Shown: positions 1 to 6,009, counted from the first letter of the stretch. The stretch: DNA of 6,893 bases from Clostridia bacterium (GCA_017472105.1 JAFUQY010000090.1:1-6893), one strand, 5' to 3'. The notes: generated from the letters alone by a model not told the origin. Numbers and translations are program-made.

Positions 1-564
1 CCAGCACAGCACCAGAATCCGGTCCTCTTCCATCGCCGACAGGGATTTGACCACATACCGCTGACCGTAGGAGTTTTCCACATCCGGCACATCTGCAATC
101 TCTCCCGTTGTCCGGTTCAGCCGGATCAGTTTGTGTCCGCCGTCGTACGGTTCGGCAAAAACGGCATAGGTTTCGGTCACACACATGAATTCCGCCGCAA
201 TGTCCGCATCATATTCCGCCGTAAGGGTTCCGTCCATGGCGTATTCCCGGTATTTTCCGCCGCCGAGAACGCAGATGCCGTTTTTGTCAGCTGTGATCAG
301 TTTCACCGGCACCTCCGCGAATACGGTCGTTTCACCGGCGTGGGTGGACGTGATTCGGTCTTCATATGCCGTATAAATCACACCGCTGAAGTAAGCTGTA
401 TCGCAGATCTGCGCAGAGCTTTCATCGGGTGTGTCTTCCGTGATTTCCGTCAGCGTGATTGTCCCGGGCGCCATGGTTTCGGCATTTTCCACGGGTGCAT
501 TTTCGTTCGACCGGCACGATGTCAGTATCATGACTGCCAGCAGCAACAATATTGTGATTTTCAT
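1..564 (-). CDS. Predicted lipoprotein, N-terminal 188 residues (partial at left edge)
   Basis: The frame is open from an ATG at 564-562 to the window edge, giving 188 codons without a stop. The start follows AAGGAG about five bases upstream. The first 17 residues form a lipoprotein signal: K2, a hydrophobic run ILLLLAVMIL, then lipobox L14-T15-S16-C17. Cleavage before C17 and lipidation would anchor the protein on the outer face of the membrane. Residues 18-50 are a polar, acidic linker. From about residue 55 come short alternating beta-type segments with repeated G-x-Y/D turns (FSGVIYTAYEDR, GGKYREYAMDG, GGHKLIRLNRTTGE), resembling beta-propeller blades. The ligand is unknown. It is divergent from the DUF4838 gene and has its own promoter (708-737) and a long leader. 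The lipoprotein call is firm; the propeller fold is an inference, and a solute-binding or signalling role cannot be told apart. Confidence 0.8.
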   Translation of the reverse strand, partial: MKITILLLLAVMILTSCRSNENAPVENAETMAPGTITLTEITEDTPDESSAQICDTAYFSGVIYTAYEDRITSTHAGETTVFAEVPVKLITADKNGICVLGGGKYREYAMDGTLTAEYDADIAAEFMCVTETYAVFAEPYDGGHKLIRLNRTTGEIADVPDVENSYGQRYVVKSLSAMEEDRILVLCW

Positions 565-643
565 GCTCGCTCCTTATCTGAAAAGAGGAGCCATGATGCA
601 CTGACTCCACATTTTCGTTCATTCCGTATTTTCCATCATTTCA

Positions 644-682
644 CTGCCGTTTTGTCCCATGCCGCATGCATCACCACGGCAG
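644..682 (-). repeat. Inverted repeat in the lipoprotein mRNA leader
   Basis: CTGCCGT at 644-650 and ACGGCAG at 676-682 are perfect reverse complements separated by 25 bases. They lie inside the predicted 5' leader of the lipoprotein transcript, about 80 bases before its start codon, and could form a 7-bp stem. The loop carries the self-complementary ATGCAT. There is no T-tract after the hairpin in the minus direction, so it is not an obvious terminator. Function unknown. Confidence 0.4.
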
Positions 683-707
683 GAACAGCGGATTTCCCGT
701 TTACTGT

Positions 708-737
708 ATTATACCATGCATAGACCACTTGTGTCAA
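708..737 (-). promoter_or_regulatory. Consensus sigma-A promoter for the lipoprotein gene
   Basis: On the minus strand the -35 is TTGACA (732-737) and the -10 is TATAAT (708-713), with an 18-bp spacer ending in TGG, which makes a TGn extended -10. Both hexamers match consensus fully. Transcription would start near 701 and leave a leader of about 137 nt before the ATG at 564. The -35 is overlapped by the palindrome at 726-740. Confidence 0.8.
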
Positions 738-740
738 GTG
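726..740. promoter_or_regulatory. Palindrome over the -35 box, candidate operator
   Basis: CACTTG-TGT-CAAGTG is a perfect 6-bp inverted repeat with a 3-bp centre. The -35 hexamer of the lipoprotein promoter (732-737) lies inside it, so a dimeric protein bound here would block that promoter. It is about 50 bp from the -35 of the divergent DUF4838 promoter. The regulator is not in the window and the operator role is inferred from position and symmetry. Confidence 0.45.
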
Positions 741-787
741 TAGTTTGTTTAAATTGGTAGAATGCACGAAATATACAGCAAATCCCG

Positions 788-816
788 TTGACATTCCCGC
801 GCAAATCCTGTATAAT
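788..816 (+). promoter_or_regulatory. Consensus sigma-A promoter for the DUF4838 gene
   Basis: TTGACA (788-793), a 17-bp spacer and TATAAT (811-816) match the vegetative consensus fully. Transcription would begin near 823, leaving a leader of about 27 nt before the ATG at 850. This position shows that the longer reading frame upstream of 850 is not translated. Confidence 0.88.
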
Positions 817-849
817 TTACATAAAATACACAACACACATGAGGTAACT

Positions 850-2550
850 ATGAACAGAATACTGGCCGCGGACAAGGGTACCGCTTATCTGCCGATTGTA
901 GTCGGAACGGATGCTCCTCAGGAAATCCAAACAGCCGCCCGGGATCTTTCCCACATTTTATGGCGCATGACCGGTGCGAAATTCTCCATCACGGACAGCT
1001 GTGACGCGCCTTCCATTCACTTTTCCGTCGATCCCTCGCTCGAAGAAGAACAGTTCGCAATCCGGAGCTGTGCCGAAACGGGTCTGAAAATCAGCGGCGG
1101 TTCCGGTCAGGGCGTCATGTACGGTATCTATGCCCTGCTGGAGGATCTTCTCGGCGTCCAGTTCTATTCCCATGATGTGACGAAAATCCCCAAGCGGGAA
1201 ACGCTCGAATTCGATGCCATCGATTACACGGACAAGCCCGCGCTCGAGCACCGTCAGCTGGATTATGCCCCGCTCGTCAGACCGGAATGGAGTGCAAGAA
1301 ACCGCCTCAACGGTGCGGGTCCCGATCGCTGGTACGGCGGCATCCGTCACGGCTACGCGCTGTATGTCCACACCTTCAATCATCTGTGCAGTCCCGATGT
1401 ATATTTCGACGAGCATCCGGAGTATTTCTCCATGATAAACGGCGAGCGGATCCGGAATCAGACCCAGCTCTGTCTGACGAATCCGGATGTGCTGAAGATC
1501 GTTGTGGAAAATGTGAAAAAAGCACTCCGCGCCAATCCGTCCGCGAGAATCGTCTCCGTTTCACAGAATGACTGGCGGAATGCCTGCGAATGCCCGGAAT
1601 GCGCGAAGATCGATGCCGAAAACGGAAGCCAGTCCGGCACGATGATTACCTTTGTCAACAAGGTTGCGGAGGCGATTGAAGAAGAATTCCCCGATGTCGT
1701 TGTGGATACGCTGGCTTACATGTACACCCGCAGACCGCCGAAGCTGGTGAAGCCGCGTCACAATGTCTGCGTCCGTCTCTGCTCCATTGAATGCTGTTTT
1801 GCCCATCCTCTGGAAACCTGCCGCGAAGTCACCTGCGGATTCAAGCTCAGGGCAAAACCCACGGATACCAGTTTTCAGGAGGATCTGATCGGCTGGGGCA
1901 GAATCTGTGACCGCATCTACATCTGGGACTACGTGACCAACTACCGGTACTTCTGGCTTCCCTTCCCGAATTTTCAGGTGCTCGGGCCGAATATGCGGTT
2001 CTTCGTGAAAAACGGCGTCCGCGGCGTCTATGAGGAAGGCAACTATCAGTCCGTCAGCCCGGATATGACCGAGATGCGCACATGGCTTCTTGCCAAGCTG
2101 CTGTGGAATCCCGATTTTGACGTGGAGGCCGGCATTCTTGAATTCACGGAAGCTGTCTACGGTCCCGCGGCGGCTGAAATCCGTGAGTATATCGCGCATA
2201 TGCAGAAACGGCTTCTCGACGGCGGCATCCACTTCGGAATTTTCGAGCATCCGGACACGCCCTACATCGACGAGCCCACCATCACGAAAGCAAAAGAGAT
2301 CCTTGCGAAAGCGCAGGCAAAGAATCTGACCCTGTCCCAGCGGATTTACGTGGAAAAAGTGGCGTTTTCGCTGGAATTCACGGAAATCGCACGCGATATC
2401 TACAACGAAACCGTGGATCCCGAGCGCATTGACGCCATGTACGATACTGCCCGCACCCTCGGCATCACCAGCATGGCGGAAGGCTGGCATATGGATATCG
2501 CACGCCACGATCTGCTGGACGGAAAGCTCTTCAAGGAAAGAACCCGCTGA
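850..2550 (+). CDS. DUF4838 domain protein, glycoside-hydrolase-like, cytoplasmic
   Basis: 566 residues. The ATG at 850 is chosen because GAGGT lies a few bases upstream and the promoter at 788-816 sits inside the only longer in-frame alternative (from 745). No signal peptide or membrane segment is seen, so the protein should be cytoplasmic. Residues 1 to about 125 resemble the alpha/beta N-terminal domain of alpha-glucuronidase and GH20-type enzymes (VVGTDAP near 18-23, the glycine-rich GGSGQGVMYGIYALLED at 83-99, LGVQFY at 101-106). Residues from about 130 to 420 look like the DUF4838 barrel: HTFNHL (174-179), HPEYFS (189-194), SQNDW (238-242), the cysteine cluster C246-x-C248-x2-C251, YIWDY (357-361) and VYEEGNY (393-399). 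The remainder, about 420-566, is helical. DUF4838 proteins occur in carbohydrate loci, and a GH-like role is often assumed but the reaction is not established. Acidic residues D241, D360, E395 and E396 are candidates for catalysis by position only. It is transcribed alone and ended by the terminator at 2616-2675. Confidence 0.85.
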   Translation: MNRILAADKGTAYLPIVVGTDAPQEIQTAARDLSHILWRMTGAKFSITDSCDAPSIHFSVDPSLEEEQFAIRSCAETGLKISGGSGQGVMYGIYALLEDLLGVQFYSHDVTKIPKRETLEFDAIDYTDKPALEHRQLDYAPLVRPEWSARNRLNGAGPDRWYGGIRHGYALYVHTFNHLCSPDVYFDEHPEYFSMINGERIRNQTQLCLTNPDVLKIVVENVKKALRANPSARIVSVSQNDWRNACECPECAKIDAENGSQSGTMITFVNKVAEAIEEEFPDVVVDTLAYMYTRRPPKLVKPRHNVCVRLCSIECCFAHPLETCREVTCGFKLRAKPTDTSFQEDLIGWGRICDRIYIWDYVTNYRYFWLPFPNFQVLGPNMRFFVKNGVRGVYEEGNYQSVSPDMTEMRTWLLAKLLWNPDFDVEAGILEFTEAVYGPAAAEIREYIAHMQKRLLDGGIHFGIFEHPDTPYIDEPTITKAKEILAKAQAKNLTLSQRIYVEKVAFSLEFTEIARDIYNETVDPERIDAMYDTARTLGITSMAEGWHMDIARHDLLDGKLFKERTR

Positions 2551-2615
2551 CCCGCGCTCCAATCCCATGACGCATCAGAAACGCTCTGCCATCACGCATC
2601 CTGTTCCGCACTCAT

Positions 2616-2675
2616 AAAAAAATCCGTGCAGCAAAGTAAAATCGGTAAACGAAATTACTCTGCCGCACGGTTTTT
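2616..2675. terminator. Bidirectional hairpin terminator between convergent genes
   Basis: The left arm is CCGTGC-a-GCA-a-AGTAA starting at 2624 and the right arm is TTACT-c-TGC-c-GCACGG ending at 2670. The arms pair over 14 bp with two single mismatches around a loop of about 15 bases. Five T follow on the plus strand (2671-2675). Seven A precede it (2616-2622), giving a U-tract on the minus transcript. It therefore serves both the DUF4838 gene and the deacetylase operon. Confidence 0.9.
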
Positions 2676-2729
2676 CTTTGGTTCAAATCAGCCGCATGTT
2701 TTTCCGGGATGCCATCTCCGTCAGCCGGA

Positions 2730-3434
2730 TTACGCCTCATTCAGCAGTACCTGACGGTTGGTGCCGTAGAAGATATCCTCCTTACCGGAAATCATCCGGC
2801 AGAATTCTTCAAATCGCTCCCAGTCACCGTGGATGTCAAACTCATACGCATGTCCCCAGATGTAGTAAATCTGCGGCTTGTCGGGCTTGAGACGGATGAA
2901 CTCCTCGCCGAGCGCAAACAGTTTGTCCCATTCCACATGATGGTACACGGTGGGATTGAAAATATGCAGGTTGGTCTGCAGATCGAAATTGTGAGTGGAC
3001 GTCGTGGTGCGGGCATATTTCACGCCGGTATGGTTACGGATCAGTTCAGCAACGTGTTCGTTCATCACATGGGTGCCGCCGGGATATGCCATGCCCACCA
3101 CTTCGTATCCGGCAAGCTCCGCCAAAGCAATGCGGTCTTCCTCAACCTGACGGATCACTTCCTCATCGGACAGCTGGGACAGTGCGGGATGGGTCAGGGT
3201 ATGCACCGCAATCTCATGTCCCCTGTAAATCTCACGCACTTCGCAGGGTCGCGGCTTCACATGTGCCACGGTGACATCCTCGCGAATCAGTGAACCGGGC
3301 TTTCCCAGAAGACCTGAGTTCAAGTTAAAGGTGCATTTCAGACCATACTTGTCCAGCATCCGGATGAGCCGCTGGTCCTGAGTCACGCCGTCGTCATAGC
3401 TGAAGGTTACCGCTTTCATTTTTCCCTGAAACAT
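2730..3434 (-). CDS. Polysaccharide deacetylase family protein (NodB homology domain)
   Basis: 234 residues, close to a bare NodB domain. Family members remove N- or O-acetyl groups from glycans with a divalent metal. Motif 1 is TFSYDDG (10-16), with D14 the likely base and D15 a metal ligand. Motif 2 is H78-TLT-H82, the metal histidines. Motif 3 is AYPGG (116-120), where many relatives have R-x-P-[YF]-G, so the usual arginine is absent. The late histidine motif is WGHAYEF (193-199) with H195. No signal peptide or transmembrane segment is seen, so a cytoplasmic substrate such as an imported sugar or a precursor is more likely than cell-wall peptidoglycan. The start at 3434 has GAGAGG eight bases upstream; an in-frame ATG at 3419, also with an AGGGA-type site, is possible and would remove five residues. 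It lies 12 bases after the kinase gene stop and shares its promoter. Substrate unknown. Confidence 0.85.
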   Translation of the reverse strand: MFQGKMKAVTFSYDDGVTQDQRLIRMLDKYGLKCTFNLNSGLLGKPGSLIREDVTVAHVKPRPCEVREIYRGHEIAVHTLTHPALSQLSDEEVIRQVEEDRIALAELAGYEVVGMAYPGGTHVMNEHVAELIRNHTGVKYARTTTSTHNFDLQTNLHIFNPTVYHHVEWDKLFALGEEFIRLKPDKPQIYYIWGHAYEFDIHGDWERFEEFCRMISGKEDIFYGTNRQVLLNEA

Positions 3435-3446
3435 TTGTCATACCTC

Positions 3447-3959
3447 TCAATCTTCCTCAAGTTCCGCGAGAATCGCCTGCCGCACCTTTTCCGCGCTGTC
3501 TTCCACGGAGTCCTCGCTCAGTTCCACGATATAGTCCGCGTGCATTTCGTACAGCGGTGCGCGTTCGGCGTAAAGATCGCGGAGCGTGTAGCCATCCCTG
3601 AGCACGACACCACGCTTTTTCAGGTCTCCGAGACGCCGTTCCACCTCTTCATACGGGATTTTCAGGTACACAACGATGCCGTTTTCCTTCATTTTTTCGA
3701 TCACGCCGCCCCGGTAGATGGCACTGCCGCCGGTCGCAATCACGCATCGCTGAACCTTGATGGAGCCGTTGACCCGTGCCTCCAGATCGAGAAAGCCTTC
3801 GTTTCCGAGCTCTTCGATCAGCTCGGGCAGAAGTTTTCCCGACATTGCCACGATGATGCTGTCGCTGTCGATATATCCGTAATGTATCTTTTTGGCAAGC
3901 AGGATTCCGAGCGTGCTTTTGCCCGAACCCGGCATGCCGACGAGAATGATGTTTTTCAT
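3447..3959 (-). CDS. Shikimate kinase-like P-loop kinase with altered substrate site
   Basis: 170 residues, the usual length for shikimate kinase (ATP-dependent 3-phosphorylation of shikimate in aromatic amino acid synthesis). Walker A is GMPGSGKST (8-16). The DSD at 31-33 matches the shikimate-binding aspartate region. ATGGSA lies at 75-80, a lid-like KRGVVL at 115-120, and RAPLY at 133-137 matches the conserved C-terminal arginine motif. Two expected features differ. The position normally FR in the G-F-R-x-x-E motif is F56-L57, so the arginine that holds the shikimate carboxylate is missing. The usual GGG triplet is G77-G78-S79. Automatic annotation would call it aroK, but no other aromatic-pathway gene is in the window and it is the first gene of an operon with a deacetylase, so another small-molecule substrate is possible. 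The ATG at 3959 follows AGGGGG by eight bases. Confidence 0.82.
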   Translation of the reverse strand: MKNIILVGMPGSGKSTLGILLAKKIHYGYIDSDSIIVAMSGKLLPELIEELGNEGFLDLEARVNGSIKVQRCVIATGGSAIYRGGVIEKMKENGIVVYLKIPYEEVERRLGDLKKRGVVLRDGYTLRDLYAERAPLYEMHADYIVELSEDSVEDSAEKVRQAILAELEED

Positions 3960-3983
3960 GTCCGATCCCCCTGTTCTTCTCTG

Positions 3984-4012
3984 ATTATATCACGTCATCC
4001 GGGTCTTGTCAA
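3984..4012 (-). promoter_or_regulatory. Consensus sigma-A promoter of the kinase-deacetylase operon
   Basis: On the minus strand TTGACA (4007-4012), a 17-bp spacer ending in TGA (extended -10) and TATAAT (3984-3989) match consensus fully. Transcription would start near 3977, giving a leader of about 18 nt that carries the AGGGGG ribosome site. Confidence 0.87.
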
Positions 4013-4234
4013 TCCGTCGGGATCACTCCGCTCCTGACAGACTGTAAAAAGCCCGCAGGTGCAACGCCCGTGGAATGCTGCAAGCCCGAAGCCGAAGCGG
4101 AAAAGTCACGGCATCAGGGTGCTCATCTGCCGCGCGCTGGGATACACGCCCTTCTTCCGCGCGCTCAGGAACATGCTGAACGAGCCCACCGACGCCGATG
4201 GGGAAAATGCGCTCCGGCATCTGAATCCCTCAAT
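4013..4234 (+). other. Intergenic tract with coding-like remnant, possible decayed gene
   Basis: There is no intact gene with a start signal here. From about 4098 to 4229 one plus frame reads as plausible protein (for example RVLICRALGYTPFF and RALRNMLNEPTDADG). Roughly 80 percent of its codons end in G or C, like the real genes nearby. Just upstream a different plus frame reads plausibly (KKPAGATPVECCKPEAEAEK), so a single frameshift near 4100 could join them. The downstream frame has no stop before the terminator at 4235-4276 and no ribosome site was found. The family is not recognised. It could be a fragment left by insertion or deletion next to the recombinase cassette, or chance in GC-rich DNA. 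Confidence 0.25.
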
Positions 4235-4276
4235 AACAGAACAAAGCTCCGTTTTCCGGCGGAGTTTTTCTGTTTT
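4235..4276. terminator. Hairpin terminator after the recombinase gene, probably bidirectional
   Basis: An inner stem CTCCG/CGGAG closes an 8-base loop (TTTTCCGG). It is extended by A/T pairs and an outer AACAGAA (4235-4241) / TTCTGTT (4268-4274) stem. It begins seven bases after the recombinase stop codon, so it fits as that gene's terminator on the minus strand. On the plus strand the inner stem is followed by TTTTT (4265-4269), an even better terminator for any transcript entering from 4013-4234. Confidence 0.75.
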
Positions 4277-4282
4277 ATCGGG

Positions 4283-5776
4283 TCAGAGATGCCAGATCAC
4301 CTCCGCCGTACCGTCCGCTTCCACTGTGATCCGATGCATCAGAAGCCGGCACACTTCCCGTCTTTCTTCATACTCCGCATCCTGCCAACCGTCGGCAAGA
4401 TCGCATGCACGGATCAGTTCATACGCGTTCTCTTCCGTCAGGCGGATTTTCTCCTCTGTTTCGGCAGACTGTGCGGCGAGGCTCCGTGCTCTTTCGTTCA
4501 GCAGAGTGAGCATTTCCCCGTCAAGCCCGTCCCGCAGTGCAAGATCCGCAAGCCGGTTCTGCGATTCCTTCAGTTCGGCAAGCCGGTTTTTCAGCCGGTT
4601 CAGCTCCGCGGAGTCCCCGCACGGTATCCGGCAGTCGGAAAACTCAGCCAGCTTCTCGCCGATCACGGTGACGGCAAGGGATTCGAGGCTCTCCGCATAC
4701 AGAACCTCATCCGTTCCGGGACAGACGCCGTCATTTTTTCCCGGACATCGGAAATACCGCGTCTGTGTGCCGTCCTTTCGTTTTCCGCCGCGGATCACGG
4801 ACATCGTTCTTCCGCATATCCCGCAGACGAGCATTCCGCCGAGCCAGCTTGTGCCGTTTCCTGCGGACTTTCCGAACCGGCGGTTGTTGTCGAGCTTTTC
4901 CCGGCATCTCAGCCACAGCTCCGACGGAATCACGCCCTCGTGCCGCATCACGACAATTTTCCGCGCGCCGTCCCCGGACTGACCGTACATCTGCACGCCG
5001 TGAATCCCGTCAAATTCCGCCGCTTCACCGACAATTTTCACGCCTTCTTTCATGAAATACGCCCGGATCCGGCTGTCCGCACGCACATACACGGGATTTT
5101 TCAGAATCGCCGACAGCTTTCCCGTGCTCCAGTTTCCCTCCGGCGGCAGAATTCCCTGTCCGGTCAGATGCTTCATCAGTCTGCGCAGCGTCATCCCGCT
5201 CTGTCCGTAGGCTTCAAAAATCAGTCTGACCTGTGCGATTTCCTCCGTCGGGGCGAGCATTTTCGTCGGGATCCCGCTGACGGAGGTTTCGGTGAGAGCA
5301 AAGCCGTATGGTGCACGTCCGCCCATGAACAGACCGAGCTCGCTCCGGTGTGCGTATGCCTGCGTGACCCGGCTGATGATGCTCTGCCGCTCGAATTCCG
5401 CGAACACCATCAGCAGCTTGACGATCATCTCGCCGTACGGACTGGAGGTATCGAAGGATTCCTGCGAGCTGACGAACGCGACGCCGTGCCGCTTCAGCGT
5501 TTCCAGAATCCCGACGAAATCCGACAGACTGCGGCTGATCCGGTCAAGGCGGTACACGATGATTTTGCCGATTTCCCCGGTTTCGATCCGGCGCATCATC
5601 TCCTGAAATCCGTCGCGATCCGTATCACCGCCCGAGAAGCCGTTGTCAACGAACGTCAGGACGGGTTCCGTCTTCTCATCCGGCTTGAGCATTGCGCGGC
5701 AGTATTCCAGCTGAGTTTCGCAGGAGACGGAATTCTCCCGCTCGACGGATTTCCGTGCGTACAGTGCGACCGCCAT
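4283..5776 (-). CDS. Large serine recombinase (site-specific integrase/resolvase family)
   Basis: 497 residues, full length but at the short end for large serine recombinases. These enzymes cut and rejoin DNA at att-type sites through a covalent phosphoserine link. The resolvase domain occupies about residues 1-140: LYARKS (5-10) with nucleophile S10 and R8, DNGFSG (44-49), DRDGFQEM (53-60), YRLDRISR (75-82) with the conserved arginines R76 and R79, and the E-helix start at FAEFER (125-130). A Recombinase domain (PF07508 type) follows at about 155-300, including GRAPYGF (153-159) and LKNPVY (225-230). A zinc ribbon uses C318, C321, C344 and C352. A coiled-coil segment lies near 388-450. All catalytic features appear intact. 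The ATG at 5776 comes three bases after the stop of the small upstream gene and has only a weak ribosome site, so translation is probably coupled. No cargo or duplicated att sites were recognised. Confidence 0.93.
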   Translation of the reverse strand: MAVALYARKSVERENSVSCETQLEYCRAMLKPDEKTEPVLTFVDNGFSGGDTDRDGFQEMMRRIETGEIGKIIVYRLDRISRSLSDFVGILETLKRHGVAFVSSQESFDTSSPYGEMIVKLLMVFAEFERQSIISRVTQAYAHRSELGLFMGGRAPYGFALTETSVSGIPTKMLAPTEEIAQVRLIFEAYGQSGMTLRRLMKHLTGQGILPPEGNWSTGKLSAILKNPVYVRADSRIRAYFMKEGVKIVGEAAEFDGIHGVQMYGQSGDGARKIVVMRHEGVIPSELWLRCREKLDNNRRFGKSAGNGTSWLGGMLVCGICGRTMSVIRGGKRKDGTQTRYFRCPGKNDGVCPGTDEVLYAESLESLAVTVIGEKLAEFSDCRIPCGDSAELNRLKNRLAELKESQNRLADLALRDGLDGEMLTLLNERARSLAAQSAETEEKIRLTEENAYELIRACDLADGWQDAEYEERREVCRLLMHRITVEADGTAEVIWHL

Positions 5777-5779
5777 CCG

Positions 5780-5929
5780 TTATTTCCGTCCGTGAAGCAG
5801 AATCCGCGCGAGATTTGCAGCGATCCTGCGCTCTGCTTCTTCCCGGGTTTCGTGCTTCTCCCTGTCCGCGCGGACTGTATGCCTGACGCGGTGCGTGCGG
5901 TGTCTGATATCTGTATATTTCTCCGTCAT
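5780..5929 (-). CDS. Small basic protein encoded just before the recombinase
   Basis: 49 residues, rich in Arg, Lys and His with scattered Asp and Glu. The N-terminal half carries repeated basic steps (RHRTHRVRHTVR, residues 9-20) and the C-terminal half looks helical (REEAERRIAANLARILL, residues 29-45). The ATG at 5929 is chosen for its near-ideal GGAGGTGA site (5934-5941); an in-frame ATG at 6016 has no such site. The TAA at 5782-5780 is three bases before the recombinase ATG, so the pair forms one operon with likely translational coupling. I do not recognise the family. Its charge, size and position suggest a DNA-binding accessory such as a directionality factor or repressor, but nothing in the sequence proves that. 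Confidence 0.7.
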   Translation of the reverse strand: MTEKYTDIRHRTHRVRHTVRADREKHETREEAERRIAANLARILLHGRK

Positions 5930-5933
5930 GCCG

Positions 5934-5941
5934 TCACCTCC
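5934..5941 (-). promoter_or_regulatory. Strong ribosome site deciding the small gene start
   Basis: GGAGGTGA on the minus strand lies four bases before the ATG at 5929. It is the strongest ribosome site in the cassette and would load ribosomes for both the small gene and, by coupling, the recombinase. It sits inside a cluster of three CCGTCA copies (5923-5945). Confidence 0.75.
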
Positions 5942-5952
5942 GTCACGATTGT

Positions 5953-6009
5953 ATGCATTCGGCGCGGGATTCATTCTGCCGGGATATGCAGAAATTTTCG
6001 GCGATGCAT
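5953..6009. repeat. Nested repeats between the recombinase cassette and the transporter promoter
   Basis: ATGCAT occurs at 5953-5958 and 6004-6009. TTCGGCG occurs at 5958-5964 and 5997-6003, placed inside the two ATGCAT copies. Between them TTCTGC (5974-5979) and GCAGAA (5988-5993) form a perfect 6-bp inverted repeat with an 8-bp centre. The set is roughly symmetric about position 5982. Serine integrase sites and regulator sites often lie just upstream of the recombinase gene, so this is a candidate att or operator region; chance cannot be excluded. Confidence 0.4.

Noticed and set aside
133..723. Plus-strand open frame of 196 codons opposite the lipoprotein gene
   Set aside because: The minus strand has the signal peptide, lipobox, ribosome site and promoter; the plus frame has none and runs across the minus-strand -10 box.
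745..849. In-frame upstream extension of the DUF4838 gene (35 more codons)
   Set aside because: The full-consensus promoter at 788-816 lies inside it and the ATG at 850 has its own GAGGT ribosome site, so the extension is not transcribed as coding sequence.
1561..2568. Minus-strand open frame of 335 codons antisense to the DUF4838 gene
   Set aside because: It lies opposite a well-supported family member, has no promoter or ribosome site, and its open length follows from the codon bias of the real gene.
5946..5975. Possible promoter of the recombinase cassette with TACAAT as -10 on the minus strand
   Set aside because: No acceptable -35 lies 16-18 bp upstream, and the start would fall inside the ribosome site. 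I could not place a convincing promoter for this cassette.
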